64,000 nucleotides of DNA from Plutella xylostella. Taxonomy: Eukaryota; Arthropoda; Insecta; Lepidoptera; Plutellidae. The notes below the pieces were generated by a model. The model saw only the letters and a list, made by a program, of their open reading frames with translations, was not told the origin of the DNA and searched no databases. Location: positions 3,286,001-3,350,000 of the forward strand of contig NC_064005.1 of assembly GCF_932276165.1 (NCBI RefSeq). The letters are read 5' to 3'. Shown here one piece after another: positions 1 to 14,800 of the stretch. Both the position numbers and the translations under genes were made by a program. How positions within the stretch are numbered: position 1 is the stretch's first letter; every line of letters starts with the position of its first letter.

Positions 1-2503
1 CTCCGAAGATAATCCCACTACGCCCGTGGTGGCGAATCACACTTACTATGAAATATCGTTGAATTATTTGAGATAGATTTATATAATTTACTAGCAAAGT
101 AACAAGTAGTACAGTAAAGAAAGTAGAACTAAAAGTAAAGTTTTTTAAAAATATTGGTATATTTGAAAACAAATTACGCCTTTACGACTACCCCCCGGTA
201 ATTTAAACCGAAAACTATTTCATACAAATGTACATGCAGGTCATTAAAAAATCTGGTCACGTATTCCTCAGTAGAACAGACTGCAATGTTCTAGAAAGTT
301 CTAGACTTCATATAATAGCATTCTTTGAGCGTGCGCGGTGAGCGATGCAACAAAGACTTCTGCATGTAATAGGATCAAGTCATGTGGAAAATTGCGGATT
401 CTTCACAATTTGTAAGGGCTTTGGTCTAGAAACTTTACAGTTGGCTCTTAACCACTGCTTTTGTATTAACGGCTGCCTTTGAATACAGCTGGGGTTTTTG
501 CCCTTTTATTAAAGCCGGCGGTTTCTCAATTAGATAAAATTTCTATGGGGAAGGAAGTTTAAAATACTCAAAACTACTTAAATAAGGTACCTATTTATAT
601 CTTAAAATATGTAAGTAAATACTGTGTGATTTATAGGTTGGTTTTTATACCATTTTTTTCATTTAGCTTTCACGATACAAAACACTTTATTTTCACGAAA
701 TACTACAATGACATAACCAAAAACTTATAAACAGTACAATGTGGTAGCCTTATTGTTTATATTAATCTTTACCAAGCAGCCTTTGGATGGGAGAGAGTGC
801 CTTTAAAAATAATTGTGAGGTAGCGATACTAAGGATTACTTTAGCAGTACACCATATAATTAATTAGTATTATCCAATTACTATATTATACATCTATTAT
901 ATGTAAACTTAAATAAAATAATACACATCATAATCATCATAATATTGAACAAGTATCAAACTAAACCACATCCAATAAAATATATACTTCCTGACACTCA
1001 CACAAACTACATGTATTCTACATTCGCCAATAAAACCTCCCAGTGCATTTCCCGCTACGGTAAATATTCTGAAACCGACAACTTTATTCACAGACTGGCT
1101 GCATAGAGGCTGTCTGATCAGAGTCATCCATATAAAATTTAAAAAAAAACAGTCTGAAGGTATTCGCGCTAAACCACTTGCACGTGTTTGTGACGAATAA
1201 ACTCAAAATACCTAATTAGTTATTTCATTGAAAATCGTGGGCGTTCTTGCGGATTCCGAGTTTTCCATTCTTACACAATGTAGGAATATTTGAGGTAAAC
1301 AAGCAAAAATTTTCAGGGATTGCTATTTCTTTTAGCGTGTCGCCGTCTAAATAGAGCTGGACTAGTAAATAAATGTTTCCTTGGTCAATGGATAAAATGA
1401 TCAGATTAGTTACTAGGCGCTAGCTGCTCCTTGTATATTTAATATGTCGTTCGCGGAAGCCCCTTCCATTCACTCCATACTTTACCTAGCACCCTGTATA
1501 TGCACGGAACAGAAGAATAGGAACCGCCAAGAAAAATATGCCAGTAGTGCAATATAGTGGGACAGGTGAAATATTTAATTTTCCTCTGAGGTCGGCTCCC
1601 GCAGCAATTTATCAGAGACGTGACACCTCCGCCTCACAGTTTCATTCACCCGGCCAAACGTGGAATACAGGAAAACCATTATGACCTATGAATTTTAAAA
1701 GTCTTTGCAGCGTTTACGAGGTGAATGTATTTTATGTATGATTTTTTTGCGAGTGCTTGCGTTTTACTGTCGGTTTTCTGAATCACGGAGGGATACAGAC
1801 CTACTTAAGTACTTTTAATAATGACAACCTCGAAAATACATAATATCAAAACAAATAATTAAATTTAAATTGATTTACTTAAAGGTGGAAATATTTTATG
1901 TCATGAGATAGATGGATAATGGAGAATTGAAAATCATTATAAGAAATGCCTAAATTATTAGCTTTCCACCACAGTCCTTACTAATTTGGCTTCCTGTTGT
2001 TTTAGAAAAGTAAACCCTCGCCTGCAGAAATCGGCACTCAACTTTACAGCCAGTCCTAATAGAGTGCATCTCTTTTCTAATGCCATGTGGTCACTGCGGT
2101 CTTCGTTAATTAGGAAACTCCGAGCTAATCCCACACTGTCCCTTACTTACTACTAGTTGCAAACAAACTACTGAAACATACACCAGCATGTTTTTCTAAC
2201 CAAAAACACTGCAAATGTGGTGAGGTAAACGGCTCACAGTATTTTAGTAGTGACAGGGCCACATTACCGCACAATGAGCCTTCATCACGGCAGTAATGAG
2301 TCCTATTTCCTAAATGGGCTCAGTTCGATTTGCTATCGAGTTCGGGTCAATTTGAAATATGAAACATGTTTTTCCTTCCTCTACTGTGTAAACTCTATTG
2401 GTAAACTGTAAACCATTTCATAACAGAAAATTTTGCCCAATCAGCAGCCTTTACGTTTTGACAGAGCGTCATCAACTGTGACATTTCCATCTCATTGTTT
2501 CAG
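1..2503. other. Upstream region of the receptor gene, no coding recognised
   Basis: AT-rich DNA with only short chance reading frames. The stretch directly before 2504 ends in a pyrimidine-rich run and CAG, so it is the 3' end of an intron, and the gene's transcription start and 5' UTR exon must lie further upstream. I see no convincing promoter element. A fragment near 1490 matches the CACCCTGTATA end motif shared by several small repeats in this window. Confidence 0.5.
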
Positions 2504-2504
2504 G

Positions 2505-2837
2505 ATGTCTGTGGCTGGCGTGGTGGTGCTGGCGCTGGCTCTGGGCGGGGCGCGGGGGACGCGGGGTGGCACGGGCTGCGGGGGGCACCTGCAGGGCCCG
2601 CACGGCGTCATACAGACGCCCAACTTCCCCGACGCCTTCCCCGTGCCCATCCGCTGCAAGTGGGTCATCTCGCACGCCACGCCCAACGGCACCATCTCCA
2701 TCTACTTCACGCAGCAGTACACCACGAGCGGCCTCACCTTCACCGAGTACATCTACTACGATGACTCGTACAAACTCGGGGAGAGGCCGGCCTTCACTGT
2801 TACTGAGGAAAACATCACGAGGGTTAAGTGGCTACAG
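2505..2837 (+). CDS. Receptor exon 1: signal peptide and CUB domain
   Basis: The exon begins at 2504, after a TTGTTTCAG acceptor, and the ATG at 2505 follows directly. It encodes a hydrophobic leader (MSVAGVVVLALALGG) and then a CUB-like region with CGG, the PNFPDAFP turn, IRCKW and YYDDSY. An in-frame ATG at 2433 lies in the intron and is not the start. The exon is very GC-rich and ends at CAG|GTAAGA in phase 0. Confidence 0.85.
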
Positions 2838-5800
2838 GTAAGAAACTTAAATCCGCATCAATGAATCTTAATCCTTTAATCTTTTGAGGATAATACAGCA
2901 GTATTGTGTTACAAACTCGTGGCAACTATCCTGGGAGGTGGCGTCAGGATCCGTCGGCGGATCGCGCCCGGGTGTATTGCGGAAAGTTCCGTTCGATAAA
3001 GTATTACAAATTCCATCGGCTCTCCCTCGGGCGGTCTCCACTCCGTCAAAATCTCGACAAAACGTGACTTTATTACGTTTCACATAAACTTTCACAAGGC
3101 GCCACCAATGTTACGGGTGTAAACGTATTAATTTTCTTAATTATTCCAAGTAGTGAATAGTGAAGATAAATCATAATAATATGATGTATCAGGTAAGTTT
3201 TACTTAAGATAGTAATCATTAAAAATATTGAGTTTATGTAATTTTGAAAACTACTAGGTACCTTCTAGTTACTAACTTTAATTTTCAATGGTAACTAATA
3301 GTTAACAACTAAGAAAACTTGATTGGCTTCTACTAAGAAATGAGAATTCTAAATAGGTACAAACTTAATTTCTTTACTGTCAAATAATAGAATATTTGAT
3401 TTGATTTGATCTGCCCAAGGTAGGTGAATAAGTTTAAAAATATGAAACAAAATTTTCTAATTCACATCAAAACGGGATGACTGACCAATTTAACTTCCTA
3501 ATTTTATTCCATAGCTGTTCATAATTTATTTTCTTAGCAAATCTGTTAATGACGGCGGAAGACTCTGCTCAAGCGAGCCATTTGTAACGCGAGAGCAGTC
3601 ACAAAGGAATATAACTCTTTGAAGTACCAGGCCCTTTGTGAGAAGACTTATTTATTATTTGTGAAATTAGGTCCCTCGCCTATCAAAATGTTGCCGCCAA
3701 AATATCATATTTCAGAGTACCATCTGGCGGGTGCTGAGATGGGGTTTTGATAACTGATGTCAATTTATCATTTAGGCGGAAGTAACCCGCATTATTCGGA
3801 TCGTTGACGGTTTTTGACGTAAGGATTTGATTTGATGAAACACTTAAGGGGATCCCTAAAGCTAAAATGCTAAAGTCGGCTTGATATACTTGATTAGATT
3901 GGAAAAACGGTGGCTTCTATCACATTGATAAAAATATATTTTGTAGCAGAGGGTATACTGAACATGTTAGTTGCTTATAAATTGGTGCAGGATTATAATA
4001 AGTATGTTAAAAAAAATTGCAAACACACCATGTCTTTTGCCATTTTTTGACTTATTATGAAAAAACCCTCGAAATCAGAGGGCCCATTTTCATGGAATCT
4101 TATATGTATGTGTAGGTAATTAAATTCTTAACAAAGTTACCTTAAAGAGTTGGATTTAATGGACCAGAAGTCAACTTTTTTTGCAAAAAACTAATAAATT
4201 CCGGTTTAAAAATGATGACACCGTGACAGATTTCAGATTTCTTCAGTCGTCGCCCTGGTGGCGGCCTGTTAGGAGCGATACCCACGCCATTTTATTTTTT
4301 ATCAAATATTTCACAAAAACTGATTAAATCAACAAATTATGACTACAAGTATTATAATACATATGCATTTGCTATGGAAAGTTAATTTTCTAATCATTTT
4401 AGATGCAGAAAAGCCGAAAATTCTTAGAAAACATTTCGCCTTTTCGATTTGTTTACATTTTTTACTATAGAGTTACAGATGCATAGATAAAGGTAAACAT
4501 TGCACATAATGACACTTATTAGATTCTCCGAATAAGAACTATACGGTCAATGCAGTATGCCAAAGCGCGAGCCTGTTTATATTCTGAGGGGTAATTTATT
4601 TTATTTTAACGGTTGTGTATGGTAGGTAAGCTACACAATATACAGGGTGTTGAAAAGTAAGTTCATAATTTGTTTTATTTGAAACCAAAAACCGTAGTTA
4701 ATTAAAAATATATATATTTTAAGATGTGGTAGTCTGTACACTACAGGTTGTTAAAAATAAGTAAGTATTTTTTAAAATTGAAGATCTAAAATTTACATAA
4801 TTTTTTAAATCTATTTAACAAGCTTTGCAAAAAAGCGGTTAAGTGCGACTGTATCTCGCCATGAAAAAAATGAAATGTTTACTGTAGCTATGAATTTTAT
4901 GCGTTACAAGTGGAATAAAATACCGCATAATATTATGTACAACTATCTAAGAGCCTAGTTTTTAAAAAAAACTTATAAGAAAATATTAAATACACAGGTT
5001 TTTTAACCCCTGAAGGAAATAGAGGGGTGTTATAAGTTTAAAGTAAGGGCTGAATTTTTTTTTTAAATTAGGGTGATAAGTAGGTAATGTATATTTTTAA
5101 TGATTTTTTCAAATAGATAAATGTTATACCATTTTTAAATTGCCATAAAATTACCTATAGTTATAGTTATAGAAAGAAAAGGGCAGGGCTACCAGTGCCC
5201 ATTCGCCACTGCAACCTAAAAGATCTATAAATTATGACTCCCCATGCCGAATGCGTTAGTCTCACTCTACATTCCCAGGTCTTTTATAAACCTGATATTA
5301 CCTATACAGGATGTTGCAAAAAGGGTATACTGTGCCGAAAGGGTTTGACTCAGGGGTTATTCTGAACAACTTTTGTTCTCCAAGTTTTGGAAATTCTCGA
5401 AAAATAAATTCGGTCTCTATAGTAAAAAGTCACGTGATCGAATAAGTTTCTATGTAAAAGGTTTTGTTACGTGAATTTTCAAAATTGTAGAAGAAAAGTG
5501 GATCAGAATGGCACCTAAATCCACTTTTGGCTAAGCTTTATACCCTTTTTTCAATACCTTGTATAAAATATCGTCAGCGTCACCTTAGATCGTAATCATC
5601 GTAACTCCTCGTGACCAAATTTTAGAGGAGACAAAAATACTGTTATATTTGTAGTTCTAGTTGGCATACTACCCACCTAAAGTTTTTTTTAACTAGCCTA
5701 AAAATGATTTGTTTAGACAGTCTATCTTCCTGTTCAACCGCAGCCTGAGTGCCAGTGACTCAATGACTGAAAGGAGGCCATTAGTGCTCCTAAATAAATA

Positions 5801-8800
5801 AAGCAGGCCTGTAGATTATCTTTCAGTGTACCGACACATCTGATTGCTGTAAGAGCCTGATAAGCTCTTCGAACGAGTCATACCTCTGTGGTGGTACGGT
5901 TTCGACCTTTCGGACAGTCAGTTTGGCATCCGAAATGCGGATTCGAATAGTGGGTACAATACTTTGCGTTCGTTCACTGTCGGAGCAGGATAAGAACCAC
6001 GGGCGAGTTGTTGCGCTGGCTGTTTGCTTAAAAATAGTAACCGCGTTCAACTCTATCCCCTAGAGGGCGAACCTTTAGGGCGGCTCTTGTATACCATCAC
6101 TTGTCTTCTTATCTGCAGAAAATTTACAGAGGTCATACGTGTCTAACAAGTACATTAAGGATGCGAAAAGAGAGGGTTTGTTTTCACTGAAGAAGTTCAG
6201 TTGCGGAGTTCCACAGCGGTAGGTCTTGGACCCCTCTGCTGTGGAACTTGGCATACAACGCGGTCCTGCAAATCAAGCTCGCAAACGGCGTTAGCACAGT
6301 GCATTTTTCTAATGTCACACAGGTCGTGAGGTAGGCTGAGAGCCTCCTTCGGGGATGACATCCCAATGATTCATTACGAAAAAATTGCTGCAGCTGTGCT
6401 CGCCATGCAGTGCATGGGCTACTTCCGAATCTGGGGGGCTGTTGCAAAGGAGTCCGTTGCCTCTATACGGTACGGGTTCCGTGAGATCTATGATCCTTCC
6501 GGAGCACCTGTCTTGTCAAGTCGAAGAGAATGGCTCGTATTCGACGCAACCTGCAGTACTGGTGGGATTGGTTGGAGGACAGGACAGCAGGAAGCTGCAG
6601 CAGCCGTCATGCTGTGATTCGACGCATAGATGCAAAAAAAAGTTGAAAGTAACTTCATGTTAATAAAATATTAGATCTTAATTTAACAACATAACATTGC
6701 AAAAAAAAATTAACATTGTTGAGTATGTTATTGTAATTTACTAAAGTAGTAATAAAAACAAAGGCTTATTGCATAGTTTTCGTTCACGTTCGCCTACATC
6801 GCACGTTGTATATGAGAATAAAGGGTATAATTACTAAGTTTTCTTGTTTAAAAATCACGGTTTGGGGTTTAGAGGAAAACAAATGGTAAAATGCGGAATA
6901 CTGTTTTTTTTTTCGAATAAAGAGGAAAACATGTGAATTCAAAAAACGTTTCTATTGACACCAAAGAGTACTTTTCGCCGAGAAAAGTGGAGTTACAATG
7001 TTTGCGATCTAAAGTGATGATAGAACTAGAACTTATTTTTTCAGTTCACCTGCTGTTGAGTGAAATCGTAATTAGGTAAATGACTCCTTGACATGAAAAT
7101 AACTTTTTTTTTATAATCGTTATAACAAAACCGTTTTTTTTAATACAGCAATATTTGTAGGTGTACTTACAGTGAGCAAAAGAGCGCAGCAAGGTGTAAA
7201 TTTTTTGGTTTTTAAGAAACAAAAATATTATTTCTATCATATCCCAAATACACATAAGTATTTAAAAAAAAAAATACACACTCTCGCCTTGTACTAATGT
7301 ACTCCCTTGCGGGGGTACTTACACGTTATTATTTTTCTGGTGACCTCCCCATATCCCTTTGCCAGCTACGTAACCTTTTGTGACACCCTGTATATGCAGA
7401 GTTCTGCAAACAACTGTTCTGCTTTTGAAACACCAAAAAAAAAACAGGTCGTCTAACTAAAAGGTCACGTGACCAAAAAAAAATTATATGAAGAAGCGTT
7501 TTTTTCATGAATATAAAAAATTACGTAGGATAAAAGTTTTTCAGAGTGACGCCTGAGTAACGCCCTTTCGGCTAACTATACTTTTTTTATTACACGGGGG
7601 CAGAGTTTAATACAACACCCTGAACTATTAAACTCTGATAATATTTTCGCGATTTTTTTACATTCTGATTTCATTTCCTGGCTTAGAAATAACATCAATA
7701 ACATGCTGCACACGTAGGTTTCGGCATAGTATTAAACCCTTTTTGCAACAACCTGTATAAATATCGGCACGGGTACGACTTTATATATAATTAATTATTA
7801 AATATTAAAAATACTTTCAAATAAAAATAAATATTTTCGTATCACAAAACAATATTACTTACTTAGTATATTTTTAACAAAGTGGCATGTCTTCACTTTT
7901 ATGTTTTCGAGTACTATGTTAAAATTTCATGTCATTGTCCGTAGAACGCCCCGCATACCTCAACCCCCCCTCACTAGATTTGACAGATTCTGATTTTCTT
8001 CCAGCTTTAGTGACAGCCTTAAGTTTCGTAATTAATTAAACTCAGTTCAATAAAATAATACATATTTACTGTAGAGAAACAGTTGTGTGGTACAAACAAA
8101 GATTGACATCTAAAATTGAAAACTGAGAGCACCTTTCATATAGCAAACTCAGCTCTCGACACGGAAAAAGTGTCTGCATCAGTTTAAAAGCTCATTTCTA
8201 ACGATGTGACAGTATCCAATGGCAGCAATACCCGTGCATATTTCAGTGAGTTGACAGAGAGCTCCATCTGTCCCGGGGACGCCGATATCCGCAGTATTGA
8301 GATGAAATACGATCGCTTTGTACGAATGTTCCGAGCGAACTGGATTCGGGACTTACTTTTGAAATCCAATGCACTATCGGACTTCTTTAGTTTAGTTACG
8401 ATGAAGCAATTTTAACTTTTCCTATAGAAAAAAATCAAATCAGACCATTTATTGCATATACATATGTCGCAGTAAGATAGTTATAGCCGTAATATAGTTA
8501 TATCCCTAGGGATATGATTATACATATACCGGAACATAGTTCTTAGAATATAGTTATAAAACTGAACAAGTTTAGTGATGTAGTTATATTACTAGATTAA
8601 GTTCAGTGTTATAAATGTATTACTTGATTGCACTTAGTGAAATAGAAATCTACCACATATAATTAAATAAAACGATTGTAGGTATATTGGTTTTATATTT
8701 ATAAAAAAATCTACTTTGTGTTTCTGCAGTTAGTTACTTTGTGTCATTAACACGTATTAAAGTAATTTTAATTATAATTAAAACAATCATATTTTTTGGG

Positions 8801-11800
8801 ATTAAAGCATTAACAATAAAATCAAAACTAAACAAAATTTTAAAAATCTTTTAAAGTTAATGAACATTTTGAGATATCTTTGTCTCTTATCAATTATCAA
8901 CTGAGATCATAGTTTCAATAAAAATATTTTAAATTTTTTGTTCGGACAAGTAGAGGAATAGTGACATCCAGAATAACATAGCACTGGATGCTTCTTACAG
9001 GCACATCTTTTAGTAGAACACCTATTCGTTTTATTACAGGAACATTATCAACAACCTTGGCATCAAAGCCAAAATGTTTTATAGTTATTCGTTAAAAATC
9101 TACATTATTTATGTAGGTATAGGTAAACCGCAGTTACAATACTTTGTGGCATGAACAAGTATTAAATTAATTGAAATTATAATTAAAACGATCATATTTT
9201 TTGGAATTTAAAGCATTAACAATAAGTACAATTAAAACTAATCAAACAAATCTTTTTAAACTAATCAACAGTTTTGAGATATCTTTATTTCTTATCAAGT
9301 AAGGTGAGATCTTGGTTTCACTCAAATCTATTTCACTAAACTTAATCTAGTAATATAACTATATCACTAAACTTTGTCCGTTTTATAACTATATCCCTAG
9401 TGAGATAGTAATGAATCGCTTTCGTATAACTATGTTCCGGTATATAATCATATTCCTCGGGATATAACTATATTACGGCTATAACTATCTTACTGCGACA
9501 CATAAGTATACAAGATGGTTTAAAAGAACAAAGTCATTGAGATAGATAAAACTAAAATAAATGAAAGTGAAGGACATTCTGTGAAATACTTTACTTCTCT
9601 GATGAAACACTCACCCAAATCATTTTAAATCTAGAAGGTAGGCATGTTAAACATGCGATTTTATTGAGACATCACTAAGCAAATCAATAAGCGTCTTATA
9701 AAAATGATTCAAATATAATGTTTTTAAGAATACATGAGAATCCAAAATACATAAATATGGTCAAAAATTTTAACCCTAATTTTTAAACGTCATAGTAAGG
9801 AAAAAATATACCTAATATTGATTTCAAGAGTAACAGACCTGATGTGACGATGTATTATTACAGTTTCAATTTCTATCGTAATACTCTCGGAGTTTGATGA
9901 GATCTTGATATTGGATATTTGCATACTTAATGATACTCGCAGTGCTTGACATGTACGACGACAGTCCTTGAGGATTTAATCGTGAAGCCAGATACGGAGT
10001 GGAGTTTCCTTGTTGTTATTATTACTGACGACTCGACTCAGCGGTACAGTGAGTAAGTACATGGACTTAAGCGTTAAAGACCGAGTTCGATTTCGGCTGA
10101 TATTGGTTTAACAATAAAATTTAAAGCGATAAGTACATCTCTATTCATGATTGTGCCAGAAAAAAGCTATAGGTGGGACACGCTTTAAAGTTCCTACCGT
10201 ATCTTATCACCGACAAAAAGTGATTTTGGAAATTCCTGGGAAAGCACTTTTTAAATACATAAATGTATAATATTATTACCTGCATAATTATAGTCACTCT
10301 AACCACCCTTTAGGTACCCTACTCTAATAAAATGGGCAAAGATTTCACACAAATATTACATTCATTCTCTGCATAATACCAGCCTTATCAAACACTCAAA
10401 CAGAGTCGTAGAAATCACGTGCCAAACGGTATCCCATCATTGCCGTCGTATCCACAGATCTGGCCACAAAAGGAATCAATATTTCCGCATTGTGTCGCAA
10501 AGAAAAGCTCTGCGACGCGCTCTTGGAGATAACTGACGAGCACCCCGTGGCCTATTATCACTTCTACCGCGCCGCGTACTGACAAGTCACGATATTCACG
10601 ATATATTTTCGTTGGGGCCGAAAATAAGCACTGACTCGAAACGATAAAAGACTTGCCGTTTCAACACTTAGTTATTGGCTATGACTTATGTTCGCGCGAG
10701 TTGTAAATTGGTGAAATAGTAAAAATATAAAACACTCTTATATTTTAATTTCCAAAAAATATATACAGGGTGTTAACTTGATTGCGTTGGAGCGGGAAAT
10801 GGTAGATACAGCTGATGATACTGAACACGATAAGACATTAAAAAACGTATTTTATTTGCTTTAAGCTGACCAACATAAAACAGTTTTATTTAGGTCATTT
10901 TAAAATTTCATAGTCACCCTATTCATGTTTAGGTACGTTTGACAGAATGACCATGAACTTGAAAGCCAAGGTCAAGGCCAAGAAAATCAAAGCCAAGGTC
11001 AATAAAAAAGTATGCGTGCATCAGCACCATACTTGGAGCCACATCGTCAAGGTACCTACCGAGATTTTGGGTACTCAAAGTACCCAATCCATTGTAGACA
11101 TTTCATTTTACTCCATAAGTATCACTTTATTGATACACAATAATTATCTTTTATGAATACAGAACAGTTTCATTTTATGCTTCATAACATAGGTCACACG
11201 TATTCACAGCACAGCACAACATAAAACGAGATGAGGAACAAGGCTTGGTAATCAAAAGATAGAATTGTAGGTACCTTTTCCCTTTTAGGTAATAATTGTA
11301 AAAAATGATTGTAAACAAGTAAACAACAATGACTGACTGACAGACTAGATCCACAGAAAAGGTAATGACTATCATAAATACTCGATGGTTATGATACGCG
11401 AGATTGTTATTATTCTACTGGTATTCAAAGTGAGGCCATACTTATTATGAGGATTTCCGTACTATTTGTCATCAAAGACGTCACAATCGCAAGTACACAA
11501 CACAAATCGAGATGAGCGAGTGTAAGTAAACCAATTCGTCATTGAAGTAGACCCTGTTATCATCCTGTTATGCATTGTGGTCTTTTATCTTTAGCTGCGT
11601 ACAGACCGGCCAAACGAACGCCAACGAACGGGTTTTGTTGACCTTCGTTGCTCAATCTGCCCCTGTATTATAGTATTATGTATGATAAATGTCCATCGGT
11701 GGGCGTTCGTTGGGCCGGTCTGTACGCATCTTTAGGTAATAAAAGAAAAATAAAACGTGGTGAGTATCAAGGGTGAATACTAAACGCTTACCTTATTCTG

Positions 11801-14800
11801 AGTAAAAAGGTAAAAGTAATTATTGTTCTGAGCTCCTAGAAAGTCATAAATTATATTCTGTACGATCTATGATACTTTATGCACATCAGCCAACATCAGC
11901 TGTTTAATCATAGAGAAAAGAACACTACGTTTTAAGAGATGGGAGTACAAGGAAAAAAAAGAAAAAAATACTTGTATTATTTTTTTTTATTCACGCGTAC
12001 TAACAGAGGGTACCAACAAAACAAAAATTATGACGTACAAAACTGCCAACATAGCCCCGCTGAAATAGTGATGTGCTTCTTATGGATATTTTTTATCGAT
12101 ACCTAGTAAAAAAAAGTGCGAGTGTATGTATTATTTTAATTTCAGTTTTACACAATAGGATTTCAGTGTTACACAATGACACCAACGTTAAGTCTCGGTT
12201 CAACGTTATGTTATGTTCCTATTTGAACACAAAAATATAATCCATAAAATAAACTCGAGATTTTCCGTTGACGTAAGTGCTATGATATAATGTTGAAATA
12301 AATTAAAAGTGGAAAAATATAATTATATTTATTTATTATAAAATAAAGTGTCTGCAGTAAGTCCCACACATGGAATTGTTTTTTTTTTCAATTGTGTTCT
12401 TAAAATGTTGTGGTAGAAAATGATTGCCACAAATTCGTTTAAGTTGATGTAGCTTTTCAATAGGCACATAAACCAGATCCTCCTTACCGGTCATCTTAAA
12501 CCACTGTTTACATCTGCAAACAACATTTTTATAATTATTATTAAACAATTAAATATTATTTAAGTAGGTATAATAAAAGTCACTGGTAATTTTTGTATGG
12601 AGATCCGAATTAGATTTTCGCTAATTTCCAAAACTAGTAGACAAAAGTTGTTCTGATTGATGAGCTGTGCGTACTAATGATAAATAAAAATATCGATATC
12701 GATAAAAAAAACATTCATGCACTATTGTTGGTTGTGCTGACCCTCCAGTTATTTTATTAGACTTTAACTTTTTTATACATATAAATAATCTAAATCCTAT
12801 GCTTTAGCCTTTAATTGTAGCTTACCTTTCCTCATCCAGTGGAAATTTGGCCATGAAAATTCTCTTTTGGCCATCTATACGACCGGCTAGCGGCTCTTAA
12901 ACCACATATTTCACAAGTTTTATAAAACATAATTATTATCAATAATATCAAGCAACATTAATAGTTAGGTACCTCCACACAAACACTGCACTTATCCACA
13001 GTAATAATAATATATAAATAACTGTTAAATCTTAATTTATTTATGATTTAAAATTATTTTTCAAACTAAACGATTCAAAATCAAATCAAATCAATCAAAA
13101 ATTTCTTTATTAAGTAAATAGTCTTAATCTATATTAAAGTACATCCCTTTTAAGTTCGCAGAACCTGTATTAGGGATGAACGCTCTTTCCCAATAAGTTA
13201 ATAAACTAATCTACTTAACAAATCAATTTAATAATTAATTTATTAAACAACAAAATAAAATAACAGGCGGAAAAAAAGTTATTCTAATATTTCTAATGTT
13301 ACAAAAGTGAGGTAGATAAGAATCAAACAAGACCGTTCGATCGTATTTGAGCCATGAATGTACAAAGTAACTATCGAGAAGCTCGAGCAATTCTAGTCCG
13401 AATGTCATTAAATACCAGTGCAGGTTAGTTCGGCGTAGCATGTATTCTTATCTACCGGACGATGCGACCACATAAACTATTGACTTAGTGAATTTAGGAT
13501 CAGATTACAAAATATATGGTATTTGAAAAAATATTTCTTAATTTTAAACCAACATTATTATCTTAAGAATAAACTATTATTTATTTAATTAGCTACCTAT
13601 AATATACCTATACCTTAAATATAAGTACACATTTATTAGTGTTTACTTTTTAGACACATAATAATGATTATTTTTAGGATATTAATTATATTATTTTAGA
13701 ATTTATATTATTTTGATATAATAATAATATATACCTAACTATATTTTTTTTTTCAATTCACAAATCTTTTTTAAACATTGGATAAATAAAATAAAAATAA
13801 GACATATCTTTTTTTTGTAGTTTTGATTGACTGACTGACACTGACAGATGACAAAAGCCAAAGATGTCTATGATAGCGTTTAAAGTACTCTGTGAGCGGT
13901 GCTCGCCATTATTTTTCGTACGCGTTCCATACTTATTTTTTTCCAGACTGTCTTTCGCCAGACTGTGTTTAATTGTTGATTAGTATGTCATTAATCACCA
14001 TGAATAATTTCAATTTTATTTAATAATTGTTATTACCTACTGTGTAAGTAATTACAATCATAGTTACATCAAATAAATTATGAAAAGTGAAGTTGATAAC
14101 AAATTTAAAGTGTGTGTTCTTTTGCAATCGAATGTCTCATTGGTTACCTATGTGTTTGTGTAGGGTGACCATGTTTTTGATTAAGGTAAAACTTTCCACT
14201 TTACTTTAGACTTTAAACATAAATATTCGAGATTCTGATGTTTTTTTTCTTAGAAACGTGCTTGGTTAGACTAATACTAACCCCCATTTCCCGCTCAAAC
14301 GCATTCTAGTTAACACCCTGTATTTTATACTGTATTTGTCGAGGCCTACGCTTCATGTTAAAAAGTTTTCCCATTGGAATAAAGTAGTTAAAGTAGTTGG
14401 TTACTAACTACCGAAAGTGGTTTAGTTTTGAGGCCCAATGTGGATTAGTTATGGCGCCCAACGTTGATTAGCTTTGGCGCCCAACATGGTTTCGCTTTGG
14501 CGCCCAACGTGGATTAGTTTTGGTGCCCAACATGGTTTGGTTTGGGCGCCCATCGTGGATTATTTTTGGTGCCCAACATGGTTTGGTTTAGGCGCCCAAC
14601 GTGGATTAGTTTTGGTGCCCAACATGGTTTAGTTTTAGCGTCCCATTAAAGAAAGAAGTCGTCTGACTTAGACTACTAGTATAAGTATCACACTTTTATC
14701 CATGCTTCATGTTTAGCCTATGCATACATAAGCAAACACATTTTTTTTTATTATCCTCAACCAATCGATAAAATTACATCGGTAATAGTTCGTTGATTAT

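Noticed and set aside
2433..2504. Upstream ATG at 2433 in frame with exon 1
   Set aside because: A strong acceptor lies at 2503, and the hydrophobic leader begins exactly at the ATG at 2505.
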